Shown here: positions 23,132 to 34,933 of the stretch, piece after piece
Layout of the letters: each line of letters opens with the position of its first letter
Position numbering within the stretch: the first letter of the stretch is position 1
Source of the DNA: Coffea arabica
Taxonomy: Eukaryota > Streptophyta > Magnoliopsida > Gentianales > Rubiaceae
Length of the DNA: 64,000 nt
Direction of reading: 5' to 3'
Assembly: GCF_036785885.1 (NCBI RefSeq)
Contig: NC_092310.1
Coordinates: 5,642,001-5,706,000, forward strand
Made by a program: the position numbers and the translations under genes
Notes under the pieces: model-generated
Seen by the model: the letters and a program-made list of their open reading frames with translations, nothing else
What the model was told of the DNA's origin: nothing
Database searches by the model: none

Positions 23132-24049
23132 TTTAGTATAATCGAATAATAGCATGCTGATAATACAGAAAAAGAAAGATTGTGGGTTAGGAATCGTGAT
23201 TAAATTGACTAGTAAATCTAATTACCTACATAAAGTGCTCGTACAAATTTTTGAATAAACATCCTATTGTTTTTTCTTTTCTTTTCTTCACATTCAAATC
23301 ACATGTTTTAATAATGAAGTTCTAATGTATCTATATTTACGTTTATCTATATTCATAATTTTATTTAATAGTTCAAACAATAATGTAAAATATTCATTTC
23401 ATTTTCTAACTTCATTGATAGCCAATTGAAACGCCAAAAAAAGAAAAAGAAAAATGATTGTTTAATCACCTTCATTTGGATATGGTATATCTTGTTCACA
23501 TTTTAAACAGATATTTCATTGAGTGCTCAATCATCAATGTAAGCGAACAAATGGATTGTGAGTCTGCGATAAATTTAATACCAAATATACAAAAGAGAAG
23601 AAACATGTTAGAAATTAGCAGTATGAATAAATGAAATAAAGAAATAAAAAAAGAAGAAGAAAAGTTGAGAATAAATTTGGGGTCCAGTTTCACCTCGCAC
23701 CCCTTAACATGTGATTTATTCTCCCTTTGCATTCTTAATTTTCTGTTTTGGACATTTTGTATACACTTTAGTACTAAATCTAGAGGGTCCATCTCATATA
23801 AAATTCTAGGATTGTCGTTCTTAACCACCCAATTACGGCAATTTAAAGGCGCTGTTGCCTCGTGCAAAAGTTTTCCGGCAAATTAGAGATGAAAACAATT
23901 CGTAACAAATGAAGAGCAACTTAGAGATGAAACAATTCGAAAGTTGAATTAATAAATTACTTCAGTTTGAAAAAAAAAACTAAAATTAGTCCAGAATAGG
24001 CTCCAACCTCATTAGTTTACGAATGGAAACTACTAGTGTTTCAGAAAAG

Positions 24050-24430
24050 TAACAAGCTTTATTTCTCAGGTTTTTAGTCTTTACCCCTAATCCTACGGCA
24101 ATTTAGATGAGTCCTTTTTAATTCTCAAAATGAAGCCAAGTCCTGAATATTTACGCGCTTTGCATGGATGCTCAAGTCAACTACAGTCCATTCCGAGTCC
24201 TCACCCTGGAGGAGCCAACTCCTCTTTGATTCTCAACTTTTCTATGGTTTTCAGACTCGTTCAAATATGGTTGATTGTTGTAGAATTTATTATGGTCACT
24301 TGGAATTTTTAAAATTTTTTTTTTGTTTTTTTGTGTGTGTGTGTGTTTTGGGGGGGGGGGGGATGGACTGATGATTGAAATTCTAGATGAATTACAAGTC
24401 AGGAAAAGCAATGAAAACTAAGTAAGGCCT
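24050..24430 (+). repeat. Diverged copy of the 19.1-19.6 kb region
   Basis: CTTTATTTCTCAGG, then CGTTCAAATATGGTTG, then AGGAAAAGCAAT appear in the same order as near 19090, 19305 and 19585. A third partial copy of the first block is near 21395. The copies are old and non-coding. Confidence 0.55.
24332..24362 (+). repeat. (TG)n and poly-G tract
   Basis: A TG microsatellite followed by a run of 13 guanines (24350-24362). From 24363 to 25224 I see no gene. Confidence 0.9.
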
Positions 24431-25224
24431 TCTACAAGATCTAAGAACATTGGAGAACTGACCAACTAGACAAATTATTTTTTAAAAAATTATCTTCTCC
24501 AATTTTTATTGAAAGATTAGCCCACAACCACTAAAGTAGATGTTCTGTAATTTACCATTTAATGGTTAACTTACATAAGGCCTTTGCCGTGAAATACAAG
24601 AGGACCTGTTTTCATCCCATTTTTTCTGTGTAATTGAAACTTATGCGACAATATAAGACCTTTTGGTAAAGCATAACGAACAAATAGATATTGGTTACTC
24701 TAGAAGTGAGTGAGCCAAAAAAAAAAAAATAAGAAAGGTAGTGTGCACTGATAATACAAAGGCGACCTTCAAAATAAAACTATGCACCAATATTTTAATA
24801 ATTCATTTCTTAAAACTACAACAACTACAGGAAATAGTAAGTTATTGAATAGTAATAAGTAAAAAGTATCAGCTGCGACAAATATGGTATTGACATTAAT
24901 AAGTGCTTATTTTGCATATTTTTAGTGTGTTTTAGTACCTAGTTTGGGTGTGTTTTTAGGATTTTTTAAGCATGAAATATGGCTCCTTTAAGCAACTATT
25001 TCTTCAAGTTATATTTGATGATCAAAACTAGCATTTGGATGGTTTAATGTACATATGTTGTTATTTTTATAGTTTTTGGTATTTCATGATCACTTTGAAT
25101 CTGATAAAATACAATCAAAATATTAAACGCGATTCGAAAATGGTTTGGAGATTACAAAATGAACAGTTTAGTTTTCTGAATAGAATACACAACCTAATAC
25201 GAGAAGCTATAAAGAATGCTGCTA

Positions 25225-25487
25225 TGTTGCAGCAGAATTAGAGAGGAAAGAGAGAGAGAAAATGTAGCTTGAGGAAGAAGAAAGGAAGATATTATTCCAG
25301 AAAATGTGATAACCAACAACCCCGTTCAATCTTGCTACTCTCTCCCTATATACAACACATTTCTTGCTTCTGAGTCGGTTATTTGCTGACTCAGCATAAT
25401 TATCTAACCAACAAGAAGATTTCATTTGGCTACCTAACAGAATTATATTCACAATTGCAAAAGGATAGCTATTCTGGAGTCATTACA
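25225..25487 (-). repeat. 3' LTR of the chromovirus-like element (approximate)
   Basis: The LTR starts on the minus strand at 25487 (TGTAATGACTCC) right after a purine tract. The likely end is ...CTGCTGCAACA at 25225, though a CA at 25217 is also possible. There is no second LTR in the window to confirm it. Confidence 0.5.
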
Positions 25488-25500
25488 ATCCCCCTACCTT
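25488..25500 (-). promoter_or_regulatory. Polypurine tract
   Basis: AAGGTAGGGGGAT on the minus strand, directly before the presumed LTR start; it would prime plus-strand synthesis. Confidence 0.55.
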
Positions 25501-25579
25501 AATAAAATCCTAGTCTCCAGGATTGAAGGTTGAATGCTGGGAATTGAGCTCGGATGACAGTGCACTACAAGAAATATAT

Positions 25580-25880
25580 TTTTCAGTGACAAAAATTTAT
25601 GTGACAACAAAAATCTTGTCACAGATAACCTAATTCAGTGACGACATTAGGTGTCATCACAGATGAGTACAACACAAGCATAATCAGTGACAACATTGGA
25701 AGTTGTCATTCTCAACTCGTCACGAAATAGTTGGCGCGCATCTCATTTGATGCCGCGGGAAATGATTTTATGACAACTCAAGTAAAGTCGTCACAAACGC
25801 TCTCTCTACAGTGACAACATAACTTGTTGTCATTGAAAGTCTACCTGGTTCCAATTTTGTGACAACGTTTTGCATCACTG
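25580..25880. repeat. Left subterminal repeats of the CACTA element
   Basis: Several imperfect palindromes of the form GTGACAAC...GTTGTCA or GTCGTCAC occur, for example GTGACAACAAAAATCTTGTC and CAGTGACAACATTGG. They match the motif at the right end and are likely transposase-binding repeats. Confidence 0.8.
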
Positions 25881-25890
25881 TATACTACAG

Positions 25891-27618
25891 TATTTTCATC
25901 AACTTTCACTAATTCTACTATGACACCCTAATTTTATTTTTTAGCCCCCAATTCTTTTATATTAGCAAAATCTCTGAAGATATGACACCCTAATTTTATA
26001 ATTTAGCCCCTATTCATTATGTATTAACAAAATGCAAATGATATAATAACAAACTTTTTTTAGATATTTGTAATTTTTGCTAAGTTGACATAATAGACAT
26101 GTCTGAGCATAAAAATTTTTTCATGAATTGTTTATTATTACTTATAACAACCCCCAAAAATCAATAACTGAAATAATTTGGAAAAGTGTAATTGAATATA
26201 ATTTGTAGTCTAATGTTAGCACTGTGAAAGATTAGTATAACGTGTAATACATCATAAGTAATAATTATTTTCATATGGAATGGGTATATACGAAATTAAA
26301 ATTATTCAGTAAAATATCTGTCGTGCAATAAGATTGAGAGTTGTAACACATTTAACAGAATATTTGATTACATGTTTCTTTTAATTTATTATAAAAACTA
26401 AGTAAGAGACAAAGAGTAGGATAGCATGAGTAAGAAGTGCTATACTGTATATAAGCAATTCTATAGTATTTTCATCAAATTTCACTAATTCTACTATGGC
26501 ACCCTAATTTTATTATTTAGCCCCCAATTCTTTTATATGAGCAAAAGCACAGAAGATATGACACCCTAATTTTATAATTTAGCCCCTATTCATTACGTAT
26601 TAGCAAAATGCAAATGATATAATAACAAACTAGTTTTAGATATTTGTAATTTTTGCTAAGTTGACATAATAGACATGTTTGAGCATAAAATTTTTTTCAT
26701 GAATTGTTTATTATTACTTATAACAACCCCCAAAAATCAATAACTGAAATAATTTGGAAAAGTGTAATTGAATATAATTTGTAGTCTAATGTTAGCACTG
26801 TGAAAGATTAGTATAACGTGTAATACATCATAAGTAATAATTATTTTCATATGGAATGGGTATATACGAAATTAAAATTATTCAGTAAAATATCTGTCGT
26901 GCAATAAGATTGAGAGTTGTAACACATTTAACAGAATATTTGATTACATGTTTCTTTTAATTTATTATAAAAACTAAGTAAGAGACAAAGAGTAGGATAG
27001 CATGAGTAAGAAGTGTTATACTGTATATAAGCAATTCTATAGTATTTTCATCAAATTTCACTAATTCTACTATGGCACCCTAATTTTATTATTTAGCCCC
27101 CAATTCTTTTATATGAGCAAAAGTACAGAAGATATGACACCCTAATTTTATAATTTAGCCCCTATTCATTACGTATTAGCAAAATACAAATGATATAATA
27201 ACAAACTAGTTTTAGATATTTGTAATTTTTGCTAAGTTGACATAATAGACATGTCTGAGCATAAAAATTTTTTCATGAATTATTTATTATTACTTATAAC
27301 AACCCCCAAAAATCAATAACTGAAATAATTTGAAAAAGTGTAATTGAATATAATTTGTAGTCTAATGTTAGCATTGTGAAAGATTAGTATAACGTGTAAT
27401 ACATCATAAGTAATAATTATTTTCATATGGAATGGGTATATACGAAATTAAAATTATTCAGTAAAATATCTGTCGTGCAATAAGATTGAGAGTTGTAACA
27501 CATTTAACAGAATATTTGATTACATGTTTCTTTTAATTTATTATAAAAACTAAGTAATAGACAAAGAGTATGATAAGCATGAGTAAGAAGTGCTATACTG
27601 TATATAAGCAATTCTATG
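25891..27618 (+). repeat. Three tandem copies of a 576-bp unit
   Basis: TATTTTCATC starts units at 25891, 26467 and 27043, exactly 576 bp apart; the third ends near 27618. Copies 2 and 3 look nearly identical and copy 1 differs more at its start. Units are AT-rich and non-coding. Confidence 0.93.
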
Positions 27619-27989
27619 CATGTTAAATTTTTGAAACATATTTTATTGTGTAAGTTTTATTGTAAGGTAATTTCATAAATAATTTGTATATTGAGTTGTC
27701 CAAACCCAAAAATATGTATATAAACACAAACAAGCACACATATATATACATGCACAAAAAAGAAACCAATATCAAATAATTTATTTGATATTTATAGATG
27801 AGATTAAGGAAAAAAAAAAGAGATTAAGTATGAAAAAAGAAACCTGAAAAAAATAATTTTACCAGGGAAAAAAAAAAGAAAAAAGATGTATGAAGCTAAA
27901 GGCGTGAATCCTGGAATCTCAAAGACGTGTTTAGATGCAAAAAAAAAAGAGCGCGAGTCTGAAATCTGAAAGAGGCACGAAGGTTGTGG

Positions 27990-30900
27990 CTGAAATCTCT
28001 ACAAAACGACGTCGTTTTTGGTTGTTCACAGACAAACAAAAGTCTCGCCGCTTCTCTCTTCCAACACTTAGACAAATTTCATTCTCAGTCTTTCCTTCCT
28101 ATGGTGAACACCGAAAAACTCTGGACCTCAAACACCTTCTGCTTCCACAAAATGCTCCTCTAAAGCACCATTGATGAGTGCCAATCTTCAGGTCAAGCTC
28201 GCCGAAGAAGCGAAGTCAGAACACTTCCAAGCTCCCTCCTCGTTCCGCGACTTTAGTTTAGACTTTTCTCCGACCCCCTCTTCAGCTAATTGTGCGGTAT
28301 GTGTTTTTTTTTTTTTTTTTTGCTTTCAAAAGCTGCTCAGCCTTCTATTGTAAAGACTAATTTATGAATTAGATTGTTAATTAGCAGTGGGGAAGGTAAT
28401 ACTCTTGGCCAAATCGCATCCGAAACACTTGCGATCTGGAGTATTAACAGTGTTAGGGATGGTCAGAACCGGCTTTCTTTGAGGAGCTATGAAATGCGAA
28501 CATTTTTTGACTGCATTAATTTGGTTGGATGAAAGAGAAAAAGGAGAGGAGGTCTTCGGCTGAACGGAAAAAGGGAGGAGGTTTGGAGAAAGGAAAAAGA
28601 AAACAGAGCAAAAAGAGAGAGAGAGAGCCAGAGAGTAGACGGAAGAAAAATTGAAAAAAGAGGGGTGGAAAAAGGGAAGAGCTTCGACAAGAAAACAGAG
28701 CAAAGGAAAACCAAGAATCGAAGGAATCAGCAAGGAGTTGCTGTTGCCGCTGCTGCCACCAGAATCCACCACCACCACCTGCAAGTCCTCACCGCAAAAG
28801 CTTGGTAAGGTTCCCTTTCTCCATTCCTCTCTTTAATTTTGTTAGCGGATGGGTGAAAATGAGAGGTATTGACCTGATTTTCTCTTCCTTTCTTCTTTTT
28901 AGTAAAACTTTTATCCTTTTCTGACGTCTATGTATTCATGTGGGGCTATAATTTCTGTTGTGTGTGAGAAATTTGATTGGGATGCTGTAAATTTTGGGGC
29001 TGATTAACTTCAAATTGAGCAAAGGATTGGCGAAATTCTTTATACCCCTGACCTGTTCGATGAAATGCCCAGTTGAGAGTTCTACTTGAAGATGATTTTG
29101 CTTGCGTTTTGCGTGTGAGAAAAAGGAACATTCGGCTAGTTCAGTGTTTGTCCGAACATGATAGCTAATTTTTCATGGTAGAAAACAGAGTCTTGAGAGG
29201 CTCTACGTGCTGGTTTTTGCACTTTTTCTGTTTTTATGCTGCCCTATGTTTGAGTCCGAATTGATGTTATGAGAGGGGGGTCTTGTGGGTTTCATTGTCG
29301 GAAAAAGGAAAAAAAAAGAGAGGAAAGGTAAAGCAATTGGTTAGTTAATATAGCAAGATAAATTTCATGCCTTGTGTTTATGAGCAAGTGCACGCATGTG
29401 GCTTCTGAGTGTCTTTGTTGTCGCAGATACATTCTGTTAGGCTGTTAGATCATCAAGCTAAATTTGTTCTGAATGAAGCTGACCTTGCTCTCTTGGGGTT
29501 TTTCTTTCAGCTTTCTACATGGTCTTCCTTGGCCTTCCTTTTCTCTACATACTTTTAATGCTCTTTTCTCAAATCCATGACTGTATGATGAGTTAGCTAA
29601 CCAGCTGAAAGACTTGCGCAAATAAGCAACTTCTGTGTCAGGTATAAATAAATTGTTTGCTCTTCATAGTTATTACAATTGAGGCACTTGAATTCTGGTT
29701 CTACAAAATAGAGATTCATTTTTAATACAATTGGGTTGCTTGATGTCAATTTAGTTGCTTGATGGCACTTGAAATCTGGTTCCACCAAATCTGATTCCTG
29801 TTTAATGCAATTGAGTTGCTTGAGGCTGATTTAGGTGCTTGAAATCTTGTTCATGTTTAATTACAGCCATTGAGGTGCTGGATGTTGCAACCAAAACTTT
29901 AGTGTTTTTAAAGCAAATGTGTTTGAACGTTGGGATGTATTCGGATTTGTGATCTCAACTCCCAAACTGCTATTTGATCAAGGGATTCTAAGTACAATAT
30001 TGTTTGGTATTCTACTCTACCAGTATTTGTTTCCCTTTGGATTCCACATATTGATGTTACAATCTTATAGAGACTGGTTTTACTTTGTGTGGTTGATCAT
30101 TAACTCCAGACGTTAGTCAAACAAGTGGTAACAGCCGAATAGAGTCATTAATCAAGAAAACTGTCTCTTTTGATTACAGCTAATATATTTATATGATTCT
30201 TCTTAAAATTTTTTGGACGGGCTAAGTTCACACCCTTCTATCTTATATCCATATTAGAAACACGAATTTGATGTTAAGATCCTTAGTATTTATTACTTTT
30301 CTTCTAACATTTGGCAATCCCAACTTTATGCATTGAGACAGTGAAAATTTTTCAGCTAAAATTTCCTCGGTTTTGAGCAAATCTATCAGATGTGTAATAT
30401 ATATTGTTACCTTTTTGTTCTCAATATATAGCAGTCCTGATTACCATACAATGAATGGTTCGTTGTAAAAAGTCTAATCTTTGATATTTATATATAACCC
30501 GAGTGGAGGTTCTGGTTGATAATCAATTGCAGAATCAGATTTATGGATCATTGGATGATCCTTTCGCATTTTTTACCATTAAGATGAGATTTTTGTTGCT
30601 AATTCATGTGAGAGAATTAATCACAGTGCTGTTTAATATGTTTAACCCATTTGGACTCGATTAATTTTCTTTTGGTTGTAGTACACATGAACTGTGTAGT
30701 TCTAGTACTTAACTTGATTGGTTTCATGAGTTTATTAATTATTGTTTAAAGACACATCAAAGTATTAAAAACAACATGGATCGAAATTTTTCTGTATCAG
30801 AAATTTTTTTTTTGTGCTAAGGAAAAAGAGGCACCTGTGATTGTGTGTGTGTGTGTGTTTTTTTTTCTTGATATACTGTGTGGTTCACGATCATCTAGGC

Positions 30901-31640
30901 TCTCAATGATTTTCAAGCGGATAGACCAGCTATGATTGTAAACCTGTAAAGCAAGCAGGCTACTAGTCCTGTTGGAGTGTCTAACCTGGATAGTGAACAT
31001 GTTCTTGTTAATAGAGATTAAGGAGTTTTGATGTGCACATAATATCCAATGTAAACTAGAAAGTTCTCTTAGAACTCTTGAACGTGGTTCAGTTGTACTC
31101 CACCACATTGGAGCTTTCTTGAAACAAAAAATATGGCGGATTGGGCTAAATGAATATATGCATTTGCTTAGTTGGTCCTTTCTTTTGGAGCTAATGTTCT
31201 TGCTTACTATTCAATATATATAATTTCACTTTATTTTGTGTTAAGCAATTTACTTAGATTGCTATAATTTCAAATTTATGGACATTAGTTTTTATAATAT
31301 GGTGCCTATCTAGAAGTGTAGTTCCAGTTTTAACACCAGTGCTCATTGCTTCAATTTTGGTAACGTGTAGGTTCTAACACGATTCCCAAGAAGAAGAAGC
31401 CAGTCATTGCTGTGAAGATGGTTTTTGAATTGAAGACTACAAGGCCTATCATGCTCATGTTTTGTTCTAGATGGGAATCGTGCTCATATTTTTGTATAGA
31501 ACTTTACTACTCTCTATTGTGGATGGGAAATCACTAGTATTGTAACTGAATGGCTTATTTTGGATGGTGCATGGTTTATGACTCATTTGAGGCAACATTT
31601 ATATATATATGTATTTGGGTTGATCTTCTATTGGAAATGA
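27990..31640 (+). other. Transcription-unit-like core of the CACTA element, no protein recognised
   Basis: AAAACGACGTCGTTTTT (about 28005) leads a GC-richer segment. A stretch at 28715-28803 has codon-like CTGCCGCTGCTGCCACC and ends in AAGCTTG followed by GTAAGG, a good splice donor. Far downstream, TTGGTAACGTGTAG (31358-31371) is a possible acceptor before GTTCTAACACGATTCCC. The ORFs are short and match nothing known to me. It may be captured host DNA, the 5' part of a degenerate element gene, or neither. A degenerate repeat (29671-29880, TTGAGGYRCTTG-type, about 100-bp units) lies in the putative intron. Confidence 0.35.
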
Positions 31641-31739
31641 ATGTTGGTTTTCTTTTCGTATGTTGGCTTTTTTTTTCTCCTTGCTACTCAATGAACGTTT
31701 TGTGATTGTTGGCAGCTATGTTGCGTAATTAACATTAGT

Positions 31740-32150
31740 TTATTGCTTTTTACAAAAAAATAAATGACAATAAAAAAGTTGTCACTACCAACAAGTTTTA
31801 CTAGTGACACTAGAAAGTCGTCACTTTTTATGGATGGAAAACAATGACAACAAAAGTCGTCACTGAACGGAAGCATAATGTGACAACTCCAAGGGTTGAT
31901 TATGACAAGAATTTAGCCAGTTTAGTGACAATAAAAATCGTCACACAATGTACAACAATGAGTGACGACAAGAGTCATCACAAAAGCGAAATCGTTTGTG
32001 ACGACTTTCAACAGTCGTCACATGGACCCCCTTTTGTGACATAGAACTAGTGACAGCTCTGTGACAGCAGTAAAAGTCGTCACTGACTTTTTTTGTGACG
32101 ACTTCTGAATTTTTAGTGACGACTTTCGCCTGTCACAGAAACGCAATTTT
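31740..32150. repeat. Right subterminal repeats of the CACTA element
   Basis: About nine imperfect palindromes of the form GTGACRAC...GTCGTCAC are packed in 400 bp, for example GTGACGACTTTCAACAGTCG. They are the same family as at the left end. Confidence 0.85.
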
Positions 32151-32162
32151 CTTGTAGTGGTG

Positions 32163-33500
32163 GCATCTTCCCAAGTAGCATCTTCATGGCCTAAATTCTC
32201 CCATAGGAGCAGCAGTTGTTCTGTAGGTTGTCCTCCCCTTCATTTAGTCCTCCTGTCCAGTACAGCTTGTGGTGCCACCCTTATCTCTCCTTGTCAGTCA
32301 CTTGTGGTAGAAAATTCTATACTAGAGCTTCTTTAGCAGAAGGCTTTAACCGAGATACATGAAACACTGGGTGAATTGCTGTTTCTAGTGGTAATTCCAA
32401 CTTGTAAGCTACAGGCCCCAACTGCTACAGCACTCTATAGGGACCATAATACTTAGCAGACAATTTAATATTCTTCCTAAGAGCCACAGTAGTCTGCCTA
32501 TATGGTTGCAGCTTAAGATAGACTAGGTCCCCAACTTTAAAGCTCCTGTCAACCCTTTGTTTATCTGCATTCTACTTCATCCTATTATGTGCCATTAACA
32601 GATTCTCCCTGAGTAATTGGTTCCAGTTCACTCTTTCTGCCATCCAATTGTCCACAGTAGCCACCACAGAAGTCCCTAGAGTTAAGCTGAGTAGTGTAGG
32701 AGCATAACTATAGAGGGCTTGAAAGGGAGACATTTTTAAAGCAGTGTGAAAATTTGTATTGTACCACAACTCTACAGCAGCCAAAAACTTCTTCCATCTA
32801 TGTGGTTGCTCAAAACACATACATCTCAAATAGGTTTCCACACACCTATTGACTCTTTTAGTTTGGCCATCTGATTGGGGGTGGTAAGCAGTAGAGAGGT
32901 TTAGCTGAGTCCCCAATTTCAAAAATAACTCCTGCCAAACTATGCTAGTAAATGCTTTGTCTCTGTCTGACACAGTGCTGAGTGGAAGTCCATGTAGCCC
33001 GAAAATATGTTCAAAAAAAGACTTGTGCCACACTTTTAGCAGCGTAGTGGTCAGTTAGAGGGATGAAATGGGCATATTTGGTAAATCTATCAATCACCAT
33101 ATACAACATATTGCAACCTTCTAGTCTAGGAAGTCCTTCAATGAAGTCCATAGATGTGTGCTGCCATGCTTGATCAGGTACATGTAAGGGCTGTAATAGT
33201 CCAGGTGCCCTACAACTCTCACTCTTGCTCATTTTACACACCTTACAAATCTACACAAAATCTTCCACCTCTTTTTTCATGCTAGGCTAGAAAAAATAGG
33301 TCTTAATCCTCTGATAGGTTTCCAGATTTCCTAAATGCCCCCCAATCGTTGATGTATGCATACAGGCAATAATCTGCTGTCTGAGTTGTGTTACCGCCCC
33401 TACATAAGCTCTCCCTTTGTATCTGATGATTCCACTGCTGTAAGAGTATTCTGGTATTTCTTTCCCATTTATAGCTAATGTAGTAATCAGCTCCTTAGCT
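32163..33500 (-). pseudogene. Integrase and chromodomain-like tail of the gypsy element
   Basis: The integrase would insert the cDNA. Motifs visible on the minus strand are AWQHTSMDFIEGLP with the first catalytic Asp, VSDRDKAFTS with the second, and YHPQSDGQTKRVNRCVE, where the final Glu position of the D,D35E triad is Lys in QTK. The GPY-like region follows (KYYGPYRVL, GPVAYKLELP, FHVSRLKPS), then a chromodomain-like end GHEDATWEDA where the CACTA element enters. TAG stops occur at 32572-32574 and 32424-32426 where Gln is expected, plus a frameshift near 33020. Confidence 0.87.
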
Positions 33501-34900
33501 TTTGGATCTCCTCACAACTCTCAACTATATCGGTTAACCAAGATGGTTTAACAATGGATACAATGCTGAGTTCTTATGTGTCTTCCCCTCTTCTAGAAAG
33601 GGCATCTGCAACCAAGTTCTCTTTCCGTTGTTTAAACTGTATCTCATAGTCAAATCCCATCAGCTTAGACAGCCACTTCTGTTGCAGAGGAGTCCAAATT
33701 TTCTGCTCTAACAAGCATTTCAAGCTGTGATGGTCAGTCCTGATGATAAAGTGAGACCCCAGTAGGTAGTGCCTCTATTTGTTTACAGCAGCGATCAAAG
33801 CTAATAATTCTTTTTCATAAACAGACAATGATTGATTTCTCACTCCCAGTGCTTGAATCATATAGGCTATTGGTTGGCCTTGCTACATAAGGATAGCTCC
33901 AATAGCCTTGTTGCTAGCATCTATCTCCAAAATGAAAGGTTTGGAGAAATCTGGCAATGCAAGGACTCGTGTGTGGCTCATGGCATGCTTTATCTCCTGA
34001 AATGCAAATTTAGCATCCTCATTCCAGACAAATCCATTTTTTAAGTAGATCAGGTAGTGGTTTAACTATGGATCCATAATTCTTAACAACTCTCTTGTAG
34101 TACCTAGTTAAACCAAGGAAACCTCTCAATGCTTTGACATCAGTAGGTTCTGGCCAATTCAACATACATTTCACCTTGGAAGGATCAGCCTTTACTCCTT
34201 CACCAGTAACCACAAGCCCCAAATATTCTATTTCATTTTGTCCAAAGGAACATTTAGAAAGCTTAGCAAAAAAGGTATGGGATCTTAAGATTTCCAGAAC
34301 TTGTCTAAGGTGAAGGATTTGAGTTTCCATGTCTGTGCTATATACAAGGATATCATCAAAGAAGACCATGACAAATTTTCTGAGGAAAGGTTCAAAAATA
34401 GAGTTCATAAGAGCTTGAAATGTAGTCGGAGCATTGGTACTCCCAAATGGCATTACCAGAAATTCGTAGAGTTCACAATGAGTTCTGAAAGCAGTTTTTG
34501 GAATGTCTAGAGGGTTCATGCGAATCTGGTGATAACCAGATCTCAAATCAATTTTGGAAAAGATTTTGGCCCCATAGAGTTCATCCATTATGTCATCTAT
34601 GTTAGGGATGGGGAATTTATCTTTAATGGTTAGAGAATTGAGTTGTCTGTAATCTATGGAACATCTCCAACTACCATGTTTCTTTTTAACCAACAAGACA
34701 GGAGAGGCAAATGGACTGTGACTGGGTTGGATAATGTCACTGCATAACATGTCTTTAACTTGTGTTTCTATTTCTATTTTCTGGAAATAGGGGGCCAATT
34801 TGAAGGGTTTTTCATCTGTCTTTAAAGGGATTTGATGGTCAAATGGTCTTTCAGGAGGTAATTGCTTGGGCTCTCTAAACACATCCTGGAACTCAATCAA
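33500..34900 (-). pseudogene. Reverse transcriptase and RNase H of the gypsy element
   Basis: The reverse transcriptase (34900-34019) reads LLVKKKHGSWRCSIDYRQLN, KIDLRSGYHQIRM and the catalytic VFFDDILVYS, then the thumb. A frameshift near 34025 separates it from RNase H, which reads FVWNEDAKFAF, LEIDASNKAIGAILM, RTDHHSLKCLL and ADALSRR. A TAG at 33883-33885 replaces the Gln expected in GAILMQQGQPIAY-like text, and another lies in the NKWRHYLLG-like block. Confidence 0.9.
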
Positions 34901-34933
34901 AAGAAGATCTAAAATATTTGGAGTTGTGCTTAC

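Larger units (their letters stand above)
25563..32159. mobile_element. Non-autonomous CACTA element, 6597 bp
   Basis: It begins CACTACAAGAAAT (25563) and ends CTTGTAGTG (32159), with GTG on both sides (25560-25562 and 32160-32162) as the 3-bp target duplication. Removing the element and one GTG rejoins the integrase-tail frame of the host retrotransposon (GHEDATWEDA continuing into VIRAQFPAFNL), which confirms both ends. No TNP2-type transposase is present. Inside are subterminal palindromes at both ends, a 3 x 576-bp array and a transcription-unit-like middle. Mobilisation would need a transposase in trans; the nearby CACTA at 1-9169 has slightly different ends. Confidence 0.92.

Noticed and set aside
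28171..28836. Short ORFs in the CACTA core as a captured gene
   Set aside because: No recognisable domain and no conserved frame; kept only as a low-confidence transcription-unit-like segment.
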